Position numbers and translations under genes: made by a program. The notes beneath the pieces are model-generated. The model saw only the letters and a program-made list of their open reading frames with translations, ran no database searches and was not told the origin of the DNA. Positions 54,305-62,989 of a stretch of 64,000 nucleotides of DNA are shown here, piece by piece (the stretch's first letter is position 1; every line of letters begins with the position of its first letter). The stretch is from Sphingopyxis sp. PAMC25046 (GTDB taxonomy: Bacteria; Pseudomonadota; Alphaproteobacteria; Sphingomonadales; Sphingomonadaceae). The stretch is taken from contig NZ_CP039250.1 of NCBI RefSeq assembly GCF_004795895.1, forward strand, positions 1,302,001 to 1,366,000, in the 5' to 3' direction.

Positions 54305-55207
54305 ATGTCCGAATCCTCATCCACCCAGCATCTGCACGATTTCCTCGGCGCCTCGCACGACGAGAATGCGAAGCGCACCCTGTGGGTCGTCGCGCTGACC
54401 GCGGTGATGATGGTCGCCGAAATCGCGGCGGGTTACTGGACCGGCTCGATGGCGCTGCTCGCCGACGGCTTCCATATGGCGACGCATGCGGGCGCGCTCG
54501 GACTAGCCGCGCTCGCCTATCGCTATGCCAAGAAGCATCGCCACGATCCGCGCTACAGCTTCGGCACCGGCAAGGTCGGCGACCTCACGGGTTTTGCCTC
54601 GGCGCTGATCCTCGGCATTTTCGCGATCGGCATCGCGGTCGAATCCTTCCTGCGCCTGATCGATCCGGTGCGCGTCGATTTCGCGAGCGCGACGCTCGTC
54701 GCGGTGCTCGGCCTTCTGGTCAATGTCGCGAGCGCGCTGCTCCTGATGGGCGGGCATCACCATCACGGGCACGGACATGACCATGATCACGCCCATCACC
54801 ACGGTCACGACAATAACCTCCGCTCGGCCTATTTCCACGTCCTCGCCGACGCGCTGACCTCGCTGCTCGCGATCGGCGCGCTGCTTGCGGGGCGCTATCT
54901 CGGGCTCCACTGGATGGACCCTGCGATGGGCATCGTCGGGGCGCTGGTGATCGCGCGCTGGTCGTGGGAGCTGATGCGCGACACCGCAGCGATCCTGCTC
55001 GACACGAACGACGACGAAGCGGCGGCGGCGATCCGTTCGCGCGTCGAGGCGGCGGGGGCGGTCGTAACCGATCTTCACGTGTGGCGCGTCGGACCCGAGG
55101 CGCGCGCCGCGATCGTCGAAGTGAGGGGCGAGGTGTCGTGCGAGGAGCTGCGCGACCGGCTGACGGACATCGTGGCGGTTGCGCATTTGACGATCGCACT
55201 TCGTTGA
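54305..55207 (+). CDS. dmeF: Cation diffusion facilitator, DmeF-like Co/Ni efflux transporter
   Basis: A 300-residue inner membrane metal/proton antiporter. Six membrane helices; metal site residues in SMALLADGFHMATHAGALGL (helix 2) and FHVLADALTSLLAIGALL (helix 5), where the HxxxD pair binds the ion. A loop of 12 histidines (residues 151-168, GHHHHGHGHDHDHAHHHGHD) precedes helix 5, and a short cytoplasmic ferredoxin-like domain ends the protein. The ADGFHM motif and loop fit the DmeF group (cobalt, nickel) better than ZitB. No DmeR-type repressor is adjacent, so control is unknown. Confidence 0.88.
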   Translation: MSESSSTQHLHDFLGASHDENAKRTLWVVALTAVMMVAEIAAGYWTGSMALLADGFHMATHAGALGLAALAYRYAKKHRHDPRYSFGTGKVGDLTGFASALILGIFAIGIAVESFLRLIDPVRVDFASATLVAVLGLLVNVASALLLMGGHHHHGHGHDHDHAHHHGHDNNLRSAYFHVLADALTSLLAIGALLAGRYLGLHWMDPAMGIVGALVIARWSWELMRDTAAILLDTNDDEAAAAIRSRVEAAGAVVTDLHVWRVGPEARAAIVEVRGEVSCEELRDRLTDIVAVAHLTIALR

Positions 55208-55278
55208 CCCGTCGATAGCGGGTTGCGCCGCCGCACGATTCGATTAGAACATAAAGGGAACATTGTGGAGTTTCCTTT

Positions 55279-55773
55279 ATGTCCGCTGCCGTCGATCCCG
55301 CCTATCGCCACTATCCGAAAGCGGCGCGCTATCATTCGCGCGTCGCGGCCGGCGGCGCCGTGCTGAAACTCTATCATCTGACCGCCCCCGAGGCGCCGGT
55401 GCCGGACGATGTCGAAACTCTGGCGGCGCGGTGGTTCGATGAGCAGGCGCCCGCGACCCTCGTCGCGGGCGATTGCGGCTTCGTCATCCTCCACCGCTGC
55501 GGCACCGATTTCTATTTTCTGCTCGTGTCGATGTGGCGCGGCTCGAACGAGCTGTGGGAAGCGGTCTGGTACCGCCACGGCGACATGCCCGCCTTCGCGG
55601 CCTTCGATCCAGCCTATCCGCCGCAGCCGGGCGTGGTGCGCCCGACCTTCTGTGTCTGGGAACTCGGCATCGTCGCGCACGAAAGCGCGGCGTGGGCCCG
55701 CTATCTCGGTTCGCCGCGCGACGATGCCGCGCGGTCGCGCTGGGTTGATGACATCTTCGAAGGCGCGGTGTAG
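55279..55773 (+). CDS. Hypothetical protein, function unknown
   Basis: A 164-residue soluble protein. Sequence is rich in Trp, Tyr and Phe (LVSMWRGSNELWEAVWYRHG, RPTFCVWELGIVAHESAAWA), which suggests a compact alpha-beta fold, and it ends with RSRWVDDIFEGAV. No signal peptide or membrane helix. A GTGGAG ribosome site precedes the ATG. It starts a likely two-gene unit: 43 bases after its stop the DJ-1-like gene begins. I recognise no named domain. Confidence 0.75.
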   Translation: MSAAVDPAYRHYPKAARYHSRVAAGGAVLKLYHLTAPEAPVPDDVETLAARWFDEQAPATLVAGDCGFVILHRCGTDFYFLLVSMWRGSNELWEAVWYRHGDMPAFAAFDPAYPPQPGVVRPTFCVWELGIVAHESAAWARYLGSPRDDAARSRWVDDIFEGAV

Positions 55774-55816
55774 GCGCGAGCCCCTTTGGTCCTTCATCTT
55801 TCGCAGGAGTTTTGAC

Positions 55817-56440
55817 GTGCAGATCGCGGTGCTGACCTTCGACGGCTTCAACGAACTCGATTCGTTCGTCGCGGCCGCCATCCTGAACCGCCTGCGTGGA
55901 CAGGGCTGGGAGGCGCATATCACCGCGCCGACGCCGCATGTCACCTCGATGAACGGCGTGACGATCGAGCGCCAGCAACCGCTCGACTTCGCGGCAAAGG
56001 CCGATGCGGTTATCATCGGCAGCGGCATCCGGACGCGCGAGATCGCGGCCGATCCGCTGATGCTCGGCCGCATCCGGCTCGACCCCGCGCGCCAATTGAT
56101 CGGCGCGCAATGTTCGGGAACCTTGTTGCTCGCACGGCTCGGGCTGATCGGCGACCTCCCCGCCTGCACCGATCTCACCACCAAACCGTGGGTGATCGAG
56201 GCGGGGGTGGAAGTGCTCGACGCGCCCTTCGTCGCGCACGGCAATGTCGCGACGGCGGGCGGCTGCCTCGCGTCGCAATATCTTGGCGCGTGGATCATCG
56301 CGCGCCTCGCGGGGACGGCGGCCGCCGAAGAGGCACTCCACTATGTCGCGCCTGTTGGCGAAAAGGCCGATTATGTGAACCGCGCGCTGGCGGCGGTGCG
56401 GCCGTTCCTGCCGGTGGAGGCCCTCGCCCAAACGGCTTAG
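55817..56440 (+). CDS. DJ-1/PfpI family protein
   Basis: A 207-residue protein of the DJ-1/PfpI (class I glutamine amidotransferase-like) superfamily. GTG 55817 is the start, with CAGGAG seven bases upstream. The nucleophile elbow Cys99 lies in LIGAQCSGTLLLARLGLIGD; the fold begins QIAVLTFDGFNELDSF, where the Glu expected to interact with the Cys is present. The AxCxG elbow groups it with ThiJ/isonitrile-hydratase-like and stress proteins rather than PfpI proteases. Its role with the preceding unknown gene is not clear. Confidence 0.85.
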   Translation: MQIAVLTFDGFNELDSFVAAAILNRLRGQGWEAHITAPTPHVTSMNGVTIERQQPLDFAAKADAVIIGSGIRTREIAADPLMLGRIRLDPARQLIGAQCSGTLLLARLGLIGDLPACTDLTTKPWVIEAGVEVLDAPFVAHGNVATAGGCLASQYLGAWIIARLAGTAAAEEALHYVAPVGEKADYVNRALAAVRPFLPVEALAQTA

Positions 56441-56553
56441 AGTCTTTCCGGTCTAGCTCGGAAAGTCTCTAGCTGGCGATCCCATACAATACAGCTTGCT
56501 CCGCACCGCTATAAGGCGGCATTTTGCGGCAGAGGGCAATTGGGGGCAGGGCG

Positions 56554-58569
56554 ATGACGGCACCGTTTAATTTCGGGCAGCTCAAATTTCTGAAGGCGCT
56601 GACCGAGGCGCTGTTTCACGAGGCCGAGATGGCGATTTCGGCCGATCAGGTCGTCGCCAATGTCTGCGACCTGTTCCAAAAGGTCGGCGGCACCAAGCTG
56701 GATGAAATCCGGCTTTCGCTGACCGCGACCGAAATTGTGCTCGGCGGGCCCTTTTTCACCGAGAATGATGTCGCGGACCGTGTGGAGCGGCTGACCGATC
56801 GCCTCAAGAACAGCCAGATCGATCTGTTTCAGGACATGGCGCGGCTGCGCGGCATCATCTACGCCTGCTATTACGGCCATTGGCAGCCGGGGCTGGAACC
56901 CGGCGATCAGGGTGCCAATGCCGCCAATCCGGTGCATCGGCAGATCGGCTTCACGCTTCCCGCCTTTCGCCAGCGCGGCGGCTACGACGTGCCGCTGACC
57001 CCGATCGGCGGCCGCGAAATCGATCCCGCGCATATCCTCGACGCCGACAGCGTCGAACAGGAATATGACGTTGTCGTCATCGGCTCGGGCGCGGGTGGCG
57101 GCGTCGCCGCGCGCAATATCGCGGCGCAAGGTTACAAGGTGCTGATCGTCGAGGCGGGACCCTTCTATCCCAGCCACGCGATCACCCATCACGAACTCGA
57201 CATGATCGCGCGGCTCTACAAGCATGGCGCGCTGCAAACCTCGACCAACCGCGATTTCGTCGTGTTTCAGGGCCGCTGCGTCGGCGGTTCGTCGACGATC
57301 AACAACGGGATTTGCCTGCGCGTCAACGAAGCGGGGCGGACGCACCCCGACGCGCCCGACGTGCTCGCCAAATGGGCGAGCATCGGCGCGCCGATCGACG
57401 CCGCCGCCTTTCACGCCAGCTATGACGCGGTGCAGGCCCGGCTCGGCATCGCGCCGATCGAACCGCGCAGCGGGCGCCACAACGGACCGCATCTGATCGA
57501 GGGGTGGCAGGCCTATGCGGCCGGATCGAGCAACCCGCGCGATCAGCGCGCCGTTACCGACTGGTTTGCCAAGAATTTCGGCCCGCCGAATACGGCCAGT
57601 GCCTGCGCTTATTGCGGCTATTGCAATTCGGGCTGCGCATATGGTCGCCGCATGGGGATCGCCCAGACCTATTTGCCCGAGGCGTGCCGCAATTTCGGGG
57701 CACGCATCCTGCCGGACACCAAGGCCGACCGGATCGTCTGGCAGACCGCCTATGACGGCCGGCGCGAGGCGGAGGCGGTGAAGCTGATCCTGCCCGACGG
57801 GTCCAAGCGGCTCGTCCGCGCGCGCGTCGGCGTCGTGGTCGCGGCGGGCACGATCGCCTCTTCGAAGCTGCTCGACCGCAGCGACATCGATCGCACCGGC
57901 TATCAGGTCTCGCTCAACGTCGCTTCGCCGGTCGTCGCGCTGATGCCCGATGGCGTCGGCGGCGATGCGTGGGACGAGGATCAGATGTCGAGCTATGTCG
58001 ATTGCGGCGACTATCTGCTCGAAAGCCATTTTCAGCCGCCGATGTCGATGGCGTCGCTGATGCCCGGCTGGTTCGGCGATCATGCGAACCGCATGAAGAA
58101 TTTCGGCCGCGTCCATTCGGCGGGCATCTTGTTCCCGGCCGACCGGCGCGGGCGGGTGAAGGACGGCAAGCTCGAATTCCGGCTCGACGCCAGCGACGAC
58201 CTCCCGGTGCTGCGCAATGCGATGGCGACGCTGACCAAGGTGCATTTCGCCGCCGGCGCGCTCGAATGCTATCCCGCGCTCGCGAAGGGGCAGAAGGTCA
58301 CGCCCGACATGGACGTCGACGCCTTTTTCCGCGATGCGATCCGCGAACAGGATGATGTGACGCTGTCGAGCAGTCATCCGCACGGCGGCAATGCGATCAA
58401 CGAAAATCCCCAATATGGCATCGTCGACCTCGACTGCCGCGTCCACGAAACGACCAATGTGCTCGTCACCGACGCCAGCGTCTTTCCAAGCTGCATCCGC
58501 GTCAACGCGCAGTGGACGACGATGGCAATGGCGCAATATGCGACCGGGCGAGGCGATCCGTTTCGTTGA
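56554..58569 (+). CDS. GMC family flavin oxidoreductase
   Basis: A 671-residue FAD-dependent dehydrogenase or oxidase of the glucose-methanol-choline family. ATG 56554 follows GGGGGCAGGG. Residues 1-170 form an N-terminal helical region before the FAD motif VVVIGSGAGGGVAARNIA, then GRCVGGSSTINNGICLR (flavin attachment region), a cysteine-rich stretch ACAYCGYCNSGCAYGRRMG of the kind seen in cholesterol oxidase-like and alcohol dehydrogenase GMC enzymes, and the C-terminal His/Asn active site in HGGNAINENPQYG with ASVFPSCIRVNAQWTTMAMA. No signal peptide is seen. Substrate unknown; a sterol or long-chain alcohol is possible. Confidence 0.88.
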   Translation: MTAPFNFGQLKFLKALTEALFHEAEMAISADQVVANVCDLFQKVGGTKLDEIRLSLTATEIVLGGPFFTENDVADRVERLTDRLKNSQIDLFQDMARLRGIIYACYYGHWQPGLEPGDQGANAANPVHRQIGFTLPAFRQRGGYDVPLTPIGGREIDPAHILDADSVEQEYDVVVIGSGAGGGVAARNIAAQGYKVLIVEAGPFYPSHAITHHELDMIARLYKHGALQTSTNRDFVVFQGRCVGGSSTINNGICLRVNEAGRTHPDAPDVLAKWASIGAPIDAAAFHASYDAVQARLGIAPIEPRSGRHNGPHLIEGWQAYAAGSSNPRDQRAVTDWFAKNFGPPNTASACAYCGYCNSGCAYGRRMGIAQTYLPEACRNFGARILPDTKADRIVWQTAYDGRREAEAVKLILPDGSKRLVRARVGVVVAAGTIASSKLLDRSDIDRTGYQVSLNVASPVVALMPDGVGGDAWDEDQMSSYVDCGDYLLESHFQPPMSMASLMPGWFGDHANRMKNFGRVHSAGILFPADRRGRVKDGKLEFRLDASDDLPVLRNAMATLTKVHFAAGALECYPALAKGQKVTPDMDVDAFFRDAIREQDDVTLSSSHPHGGNAINENPQYGIVDLDCRVHETTNVLVTDASVFPSCIRVNAQWTTMAMAQYATGRGDPFR

Positions 58570-58584
58570 AGCGAACCTTCGAAG

Positions 58585-58654
58585 TCCGCTCGTGTCGAGC
58601 GAAGGCGAGGCACCGGGGATGACAGGCATCTCGACTTCGCTCGATGCGAGCGGG
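58585..58654. repeat. Intergenic palindrome related to family A
   Basis: TCCGCTCGTGTCGAGCGAAG and GCGAG mirror CTCGACTTCGCTCGATGCGA and GCGGG around GCACCGGGGATGACAGGCAT. The GTCGA core and position after a stop codon (15 bases after the GMC gene) resemble family A, but the arms differ enough to be a second subfamily. Confidence 0.7.
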
Positions 58655-58669
58655 TAAGGGGGCGGCATC

Positions 58670-59395
58670 ATGTTTCAGGTCGCCGCCCTCTACCGCTTCG
58701 CCTCGTTCGATGACCCCGCCCTGCTGCGCCAGCCGCTAGTCGATCTCTGCGCGGAACAGGGCGTCAGGGGCACTCTGCTCCTCGCGCGCGAAGGCATCAA
58801 CGGCACCATCGCCGGCAGCGAAGCCGGCATCGCCGCCGTCATCGACCATATCCGCGCGCTTCCCGATTGCGCCGCGCTCGACGTCAAATATTCGACCGCC
58901 GCCGACATGCCGTTCCAGCGGATGAAGGTGCGACTGAAGAAAGAGATCGTGACGCTCAAGGTTCCCGGGCTCGATCCCGCGCGCGACGCGGCGCCGTATG
59001 TCGACCCGGCAGACTGGAACGCGCTCGTTGACGATCCGGGCACGGTGCTCATCGACACGCGCAACGCGTTCGAGGTCGGCTATGGCAGCTTCGCGGGTGC
59101 GGTCGATCCCGGAACGAAAAGCTTCGGCGACTTCCCCGGCTGGTGGCGCGCTAACGCCGACAAATTTGTCGGCAAACGCGTCGCGATGTTCTGCACCGGC
59201 GGCATTCGCTGCGAAAAATCGACCGCCTTCCTGCGCCACGAAGGCGTCGAGGACGTCGTCCATCTGAAGGGCGGCATTCTCGCCTATCTCGAACAGGTGC
59301 CCGAGGGCGACAGTCGCTGGCACGGCAGCTGCTTCGTCTTCGACGAGCGCGTTAGTGTCGGCCATGGATTGGTCGAGGTGGGGGAGAAGGAATAG
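58670..59395 (+). CDS. trhO: Oxygen-dependent tRNA uridine(34) hydroxylase TrhO, short form
   Basis: Hydroxylates uridine 34 of tRNA to 5-hydroxyuridine, a step toward 5-methoxyuridine or 5-carboxymethoxyuridine. N-terminal acylphosphatase-like domain (LLLAREGINGTIAG), then a rhodanese domain with VLIDTRNAFEVGYGSF, DFPGWW, and active Cys175 in MFCTGGIRCEKSTAFLRHEG. At 241 residues it lacks the cysteine-rich C-terminal segment of the E. coli protein (about 350), ending in FDERVSVGHGLVEVGEKE; short forms are usual in alphaproteobacteria. Confidence 0.92.
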   Translation: MFQVAALYRFASFDDPALLRQPLVDLCAEQGVRGTLLLAREGINGTIAGSEAGIAAVIDHIRALPDCAALDVKYSTAADMPFQRMKVRLKKEIVTLKVPGLDPARDAAPYVDPADWNALVDDPGTVLIDTRNAFEVGYGSFAGAVDPGTKSFGDFPGWWRANADKFVGKRVAMFCTGGIRCEKSTAFLRHEGVEDVVHLKGGILAYLEQVPEGDSRWHGSCFVFDERVSVGHGLVEVGEKE

Positions 59396-59425
59396 GGTTG
59401 GGGCGCGGCCATTCCTGACTATCTC

Positions 59426-59499
59426 TCGTCATTCCCGCGAAAGCGGGAACCCAGTAGCGACGCTGGCTCTCTGGGTTCCCGCTTTCGCGGGAATGACGA
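59426..59499. repeat. Intergenic palindromic repeat, family C
   Basis: TCGTCATTCCCGCGAAAGCG and GGAACCCAG are mirrored almost perfectly by CTGGGTTCCCGCTTTCGCGG and GAATGACGA, around a 16-base loop. The arm is itself nearly palindromic (TTCCCGCGAAAGCGGGAA). It lies 31 bases after trhO and before the convergent methyltransferase. Confidence 0.9.
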
Positions 59500-59538
59500 A
59501 GGAAGGGAATGGCGGTTTACGGCCGATTTCGCCCGAAT

Positions 59539-60165
59539 CTATACCAGCACGCGCGCGGTTCCATATTCGACCCAGCCGAACGGGCGCGGTGTTTTCGGCA
59601 TATAGGCGGCGCCCTGCCGGTCGACGGCAAATCCCGCCATTTCATAGGCGCCGCCGATCGGGCGCGTGAGGTGGCAGTTACCGCCGATACGCCTCCAGAT
59701 CGGCTCGATCCGCCGCTGCCATTTCGCGACACCCGCGTCGGGTGCGGCGCCATGCTCGAGGAACAGCGCCGTCCCGCCGGGCTTCAGCACGCGGCGGATT
59801 TCGGCGAGCACCGCCGCCTGATCGGTCACCGAACAGAGGGTGAAGGTCGTGACCACCGTGTCGAACCGCCCGCTTTCGAACGGCATCGCCTCGCCGACGC
59901 CGCTCCGGATGTCGGCGTCGATCCCGCGATCCGCCGCGGCCGCGTGGCTCATCGCGAGCAGCTCGGGCGAGGGATCGAGGCCCGAAAAGCTCTCGATCTG
60001 CCCGGGCCGGTAGAATTCCATATTGATCCCGCCGCCGCAGCCGAGTTCGAGCACATGACCGCGCGCGAGTGGCACGACCTTGCTCCGCAGCTTCATCACC
60101 TGCCCCTGCGAACAGGCGCATTTGATCAGCCGCGGCACTCCATGACGTTCCCACCAGCTTGCCAT
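59539..60165 (-). CDS. Class I SAM-dependent methyltransferase
   Basis: A 208-residue methyltransferase (Methyltransf_11 type). Motif I VLELGCGGGINMEFY, motif II GLDPSPELLAM, the IRSGVGEAMPFESGRFDTVV segment, post I TTFTLCSVTDQAAVLAEIRR, and VLKPGGTALFLEHGAAPD are clear. The C-terminal WRRIGGNCHLTRPIGG resembles METTL7-like / UbiE-related enzymes that methylate thiols or lipids. No signal peptide. Substrate unknown. It is divergent from trxB with 92 bases between. Confidence 0.87.
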   Translation of the reverse strand: MASWWERHGVPRLIKCACSQGQVMKLRSKVVPLARGHVLELGCGGGINMEFYRPGQIESFSGLDPSPELLAMSHAAAADRGIDADIRSGVGEAMPFESGRFDTVVTTFTLCSVTDQAAVLAEIRRVLKPGGTALFLEHGAAPDAGVAKWQRRIEPIWRRIGGNCHLTRPIGGAYEMAGFAVDRQGAAYMPKTPRPFGWVEYGTARVLV

Positions 60166-60257
60166 TCGCCAGTCTCCCCTTGGCGTGGAAGGTGACCCTT
60201 GCTAGCGCAGTTGGCAACACCCATCTGTGCCTGCCGCGCAGCCAATGAAAGATCGCC

Positions 60258-61223
60258 ATGCCCGCCGTTCACCATACCAAGATGCTCATCCTCGGTTCCG
60301 GTCCCGCCGGCCTCTCGGCCGCCATCTATGCCGCGCGTGCGGGCATGATGCCGATCGTCGTGCAGGGGCTTCAGCCCGGCGGCCAGCTGACGATCACCAC
60401 CGACGTCGAAAACTACCCGGGTTTCGCCGAGGTGATCCAGGGCCCGTGGCTGATGGAACAGATGACCGCGCAGGCGACGCACGTCGGCACCAGCATGATC
60501 TGGGACACGATCGTTGACGTCGACCTGTCGCGCCGCCCGTTCAAGCTGACCGGCGACGGCGGCGACGTCTATATGGCCGAAACGCTTGTCATCGCGACTG
60601 GCGCGCAGGCCAAATGGCTTGGCGTTCCGGGCGAGCAGGAACTCGGCGGCAAGGGCGTTTCGGCCTGCGCGACGTGCGACGGCTTCTTCTATCGCGGCAA
60701 GAAGGTCGTGGTGATCGGCGGCGGCAACACCGCGGTCGAGGAGGCGCTCTATCTGACTAACCATAGCGACGATGTGACGCTGATCCATCGCCGCGACAGC
60801 CTGCGCGCCGAAAAGATCCTGCAGGACCGGCTACACGCCAATCCCAAGATCAAAGTCCTGTGGAACAAGCAGGTCGATCGCTTCGTTGCGGGCGAAGGCG
60901 TGTCCGGGCTCGTCGGTGTCGACCTGATCGACACGGTAACCGGCGCGGCGAGCCACGAGCCGACCGACGGTGGTTTCGTCGCGATCGGCCACAGCCCCTC
61001 GACCGAGCTGTTCAAGGGCAAGCTGCCGCTCGACGCCGACGGCTATCTCGAAGTGACCCCGGGCACCTCGCTGACCTCGATCCCCGGCGTCTTCGCCGCG
61101 GGCGACGTCACCGACAGAATCTATCGCCAGGCGGTGACCGCCGCGGGCATGGGCTGCATGGCCGCGCTCGACGCCGAACGCTTCCTCGCCGAAGCCGAAT
61201 ATCACGCGATGGCGGACGCCTAG
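60258..61223 (+). CDS. trxB: Thioredoxin-disulfide reductase
   Basis: Reduces thioredoxin with NADPH through FAD. In the 321-residue protein the FAD site ILGSGPAGLSAAIYAARAG, PGGQLTITTDVENYPGF, the redox pair Cys137-Ala-Thr-Cys140 in SACATCDGFFYRG, the NADP site VVIGGGNTAVEEALYL with HRRDSLRAE, and the C-terminal GVFAAGDVTDRIYRQAVTAA are complete. Length is normal. Stop overlaps the stop of the convergent exosortase-associated hydrolase gene by three to four bases. Confidence 0.98.
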   Translation: MPAVHHTKMLILGSGPAGLSAAIYAARAGMMPIVVQGLQPGGQLTITTDVENYPGFAEVIQGPWLMEQMTAQATHVGTSMIWDTIVDVDLSRRPFKLTGDGGDVYMAETLVIATGAQAKWLGVPGEQELGGKGVSACATCDGFFYRGKKVVVIGGGNTAVEEALYLTNHSDDVTLIHRRDSLRAEKILQDRLHANPKIKVLWNKQVDRFVAGEGVSGLVGVDLIDTVTGAASHEPTDGGFVAIGHSPSTELFKGKLPLDADGYLEVTPGTSLTSIPGVFAAGDVTDRIYRQAVTAAGMGCMAALDAERFLAEAEYHAMADA

Positions 61224-62041
61224 ACGACCAGAGCCGCCAAAATCCGAGCCGTCAGCCAATCTCCATCCTCGCCGGCAAAGCTGTGCGATGCGCTGGCGAG
61301 ACGCTCGACGCGGACCGAGCCGGGCTTTGTCTCGCCACAGCCCAGCGCCGGACCGCAACTCTCGGCAAAGGCCTGCGCGGTGCGGTCGCCGGTCGCGAGC
61401 AGGATCGTCACCGGACAGGACAGTTCGGCGAGCGCGCTTTCGAGGCGATGGGCGAGGCTGTCCGCCGCTGCCGGTCGCGGCGCTTGTTTGAGCGCCGAAA
61501 GGCCGCGGAACAATTTGCGGAAATCGATCTCGCCGCTCAGCAGTCGGAGCAGGCTCTTCGGATCCTTGAGCCGCGACAGGTAACGCGCGCGGATGGCGGA
61601 AGCGGGCGGCAGCGCGGGTTCGTCGCCGCTGGCCTCATCCGGCCCGTCGTAAGTCCACGGATTGGCGAGGATCAACGCGTCCAGCGCGAGCGGCTGGTGG
61701 AGCAGCAGCGCGCTCGCCGCGTCGCAATTGCCAAAAGCAACAACGCGCGTGACTTGGGGCGCCGCCTGCCGAAATGCGGCGATCGCGGCAGCGATGTCGG
61801 GACCGCTTCCTTCGAAGCTGCGGTTTTCGCCTTCGCTGTCGCCAATCCCCCGCCGATCGAAGCGGAACACCGGATGCCCCGCCGCCGCCACGCGCTGCGC
61901 CAGCATCGCCATGCCGCGATGCGCGCCGCTGCGGATTTCGTTGCCGCCCGACACGATCAGCAGCCCGGTGCCGCCGGGCGCCTCGTCGAACGACGCGGCG
62001 AGCGCGGCGCCTTCGCAATCGAAGCTCAACTGATGCCGCAT
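61220..62041 (-). CDS. Exosortase A system-associated hydrolase 1
   Basis: Alpha/beta hydrolase of the type found in exosortase-A (EpsH/XrtA) loci, associated with exopolysaccharide and PEP-CTERM proteins. ATG 62041 has GGAG at six bases and begins MRHQLSFDCEGAALAASFDE; 273 residues is the usual length. LLIVSGGNEIRSGAHRGMAM and VFRFDRRGIGDSEGENR are signatures. The nucleophile elbow reads VVAFGNCDAASALLL, with Cys in place of Ser, as I recall for this family; SASHSFAG holds the His. 12 bases overlap or nearly abut with hydrolase 2 upstream, so they are one operon. Confidence 0.87.
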   Translation of the reverse strand: MRHQLSFDCEGAALAASFDEAPGGTGLLIVSGGNEIRSGAHRGMAMLAQRVAAAGHPVFRFDRRGIGDSEGENRSFEGSGPDIAAAIAAFRQAAPQVTRVVAFGNCDAASALLLHQPLALDALILANPWTYDGPDEASGDEPALPPASAIRARYLSRLKDPKSLLRLLSGEIDFRKLFRGLSALKQAPRPAAADSLAHRLESALAELSCPVTILLATGDRTAQAFAESCGPALGCGETKPGSVRVERLASASHSFAGEDGDWLTARILAALVV

Positions 62042-62694
62042 GACGTGCTCCATGCGGCGATGTCGGACGCGATCGCCGCCGCCATCGCGGCGTCCTCGCC
62101 GGGTTCGGCGCGCAGCCAGAGCGGTGTGCCCGCGACACCCTCGGCGCCCAGCGCGACGCTGCGCAGCGGCTCGACCGGCTGCGCTTCGGCGGCACCGAGC
62201 TGGGCGATCATCGCGGGCGACAGCGCGTTGCCGGCGAGGAGCAGCGGAGCGGTTTCCGCCGCGGTCTGCAGGCTTTCGAGCGACGAGGTGAGCCCCGCCT
62301 CGCGGTCGGCGACGACCCGCGCGCGCATCAGTGTCCTGAGCAGCGAAGCGCCTCCTACGGGGGCAAGGCGCCACCATGCCGCGACGCCCGCGCGATGATC
62401 GATCAGCGCGCCGCCGCGCACCGAAGCGGCGATAACCGGGCCGTCGATGGCGGCCGCAGCCTCGGCGAGAGCGTCCTGCCAGCGCGTCAGGTCGGCCTCG
62501 ACCAGGGGGACGATGCTTTCATTCTGACCCGGCAAGTCGGGCAACACCGCCGCGAACCCATGTGCCGCCAGCACGCGCATGGCGAGCACAAGCGTCCGGC
62601 GCGTGCGGTTCGCTTCCTCGAACAGCGGCGGAACGATCAGGACGGTGGCGCGCGGCGCGCCGGCGGGGTTGATACGCAGCAGATGTTCGATCAT
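62026..62694 (-). CDS. Exosortase A system-associated hydrolase 2
   Basis: A 222-residue alpha/beta hydrolase-fold protein paired with hydrolase 1 in XrtA loci. VLIVPPLFEEANRTRRTLVL and AVLPDLPGQNESIVPLVEAD are typical of the family (PPFxEExNxxRR pattern). The nucleophile elbow position VIAASVRGGALI is degenerate, and no clear catalytic His is seen, so it may not be an active esterase. Its end overlaps the start of hydrolase 1 by 16 bases. The role in polysaccharide export or acylation is not established. Confidence 0.85.
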   Translation of the reverse strand: MIEHLLRINPAGAPRATVLIVPPLFEEANRTRRTLVLAMRVLAAHGFAAVLPDLPGQNESIVPLVEADLTRWQDALAEAAAAIDGPVIAASVRGGALIDHRAGVAAWWRLAPVGGASLLRTLMRARVVADREAGLTSSLESLQTAAETAPLLLAGNALSPAMIAQLGAAEAQPVEPLRSVALGAEGVAGTPLWLRAEPGEDAAMAAAIASDIAAWSTSCGIS

Positions 62695-62710
62695 GCGCGC
62701 ATCGGCTGGT

Positions 62711-62989
62711 TCAGCCGTTCACCTTGCGCCACGAGAAGGCGAGAAGATTGCCATAGGTTTCAAAGATTTCCCCATCGACCTCATCATCGTCGATCACGAT
62801 GCCGAGCCGGTCCTCCATCTCGGTGAGCACCGTCGCGACCGCCATCGAATCGAATTCGGGCAGCTCGCCGAACAGCCCGCTGTCGTCGGTCAGCGCGGCC
62901 GCACGCGCTTCGCCGAGCCCGAGGACATCGGCGAGCAGGGCGCGAAGGGTGACATCGACGCCGGTCGCGTCAGGGGCGGGTTCGGTCAC
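62711..62989 (-). CDS. Acyl carrier protein of the exosortase A locus
   Basis: A 92-residue phosphopantetheine-binding protein. GTG 62989 is the start, with AGGAAAG just upstream, and it overlaps the stop of the acetyltransferase gene by four bases (GTGA). The carrier motif is LPEFDSMAVATVLTEME, with Ser in DSM as attachment site; it is followed by the acidic DDDEVDGEIFETYGNLLAF. Dedicated carrier proteins like this occur in XrtA clusters, where they probably serve acyl transfer to the exported polysaccharide or lipid. It lies 16 bases before hydrolase 2. Confidence 0.88.
   Translation of the reverse strand: MTEPAPDATGVDVTLRALLADVLGLGEARAAALTDDSGLFGELPEFDSMAVATVLTEMEDRLGIVIDDDEVDGEIFETYGNLLAFSWRKVNG

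Noticed and set aside
54766..54820. Repetitive CAT/CAC tract as a microsatellite or array
   Set aside because: It encodes the histidine-rich metal loop of the CDF transporter and is explained by protein function.
56509..58671. 720-codon open frame opposite the GMC oxidoreductase
   Set aside because: The same GC effect; no ribosome site, no recognisable motif, and the sense strand carries all family signatures.
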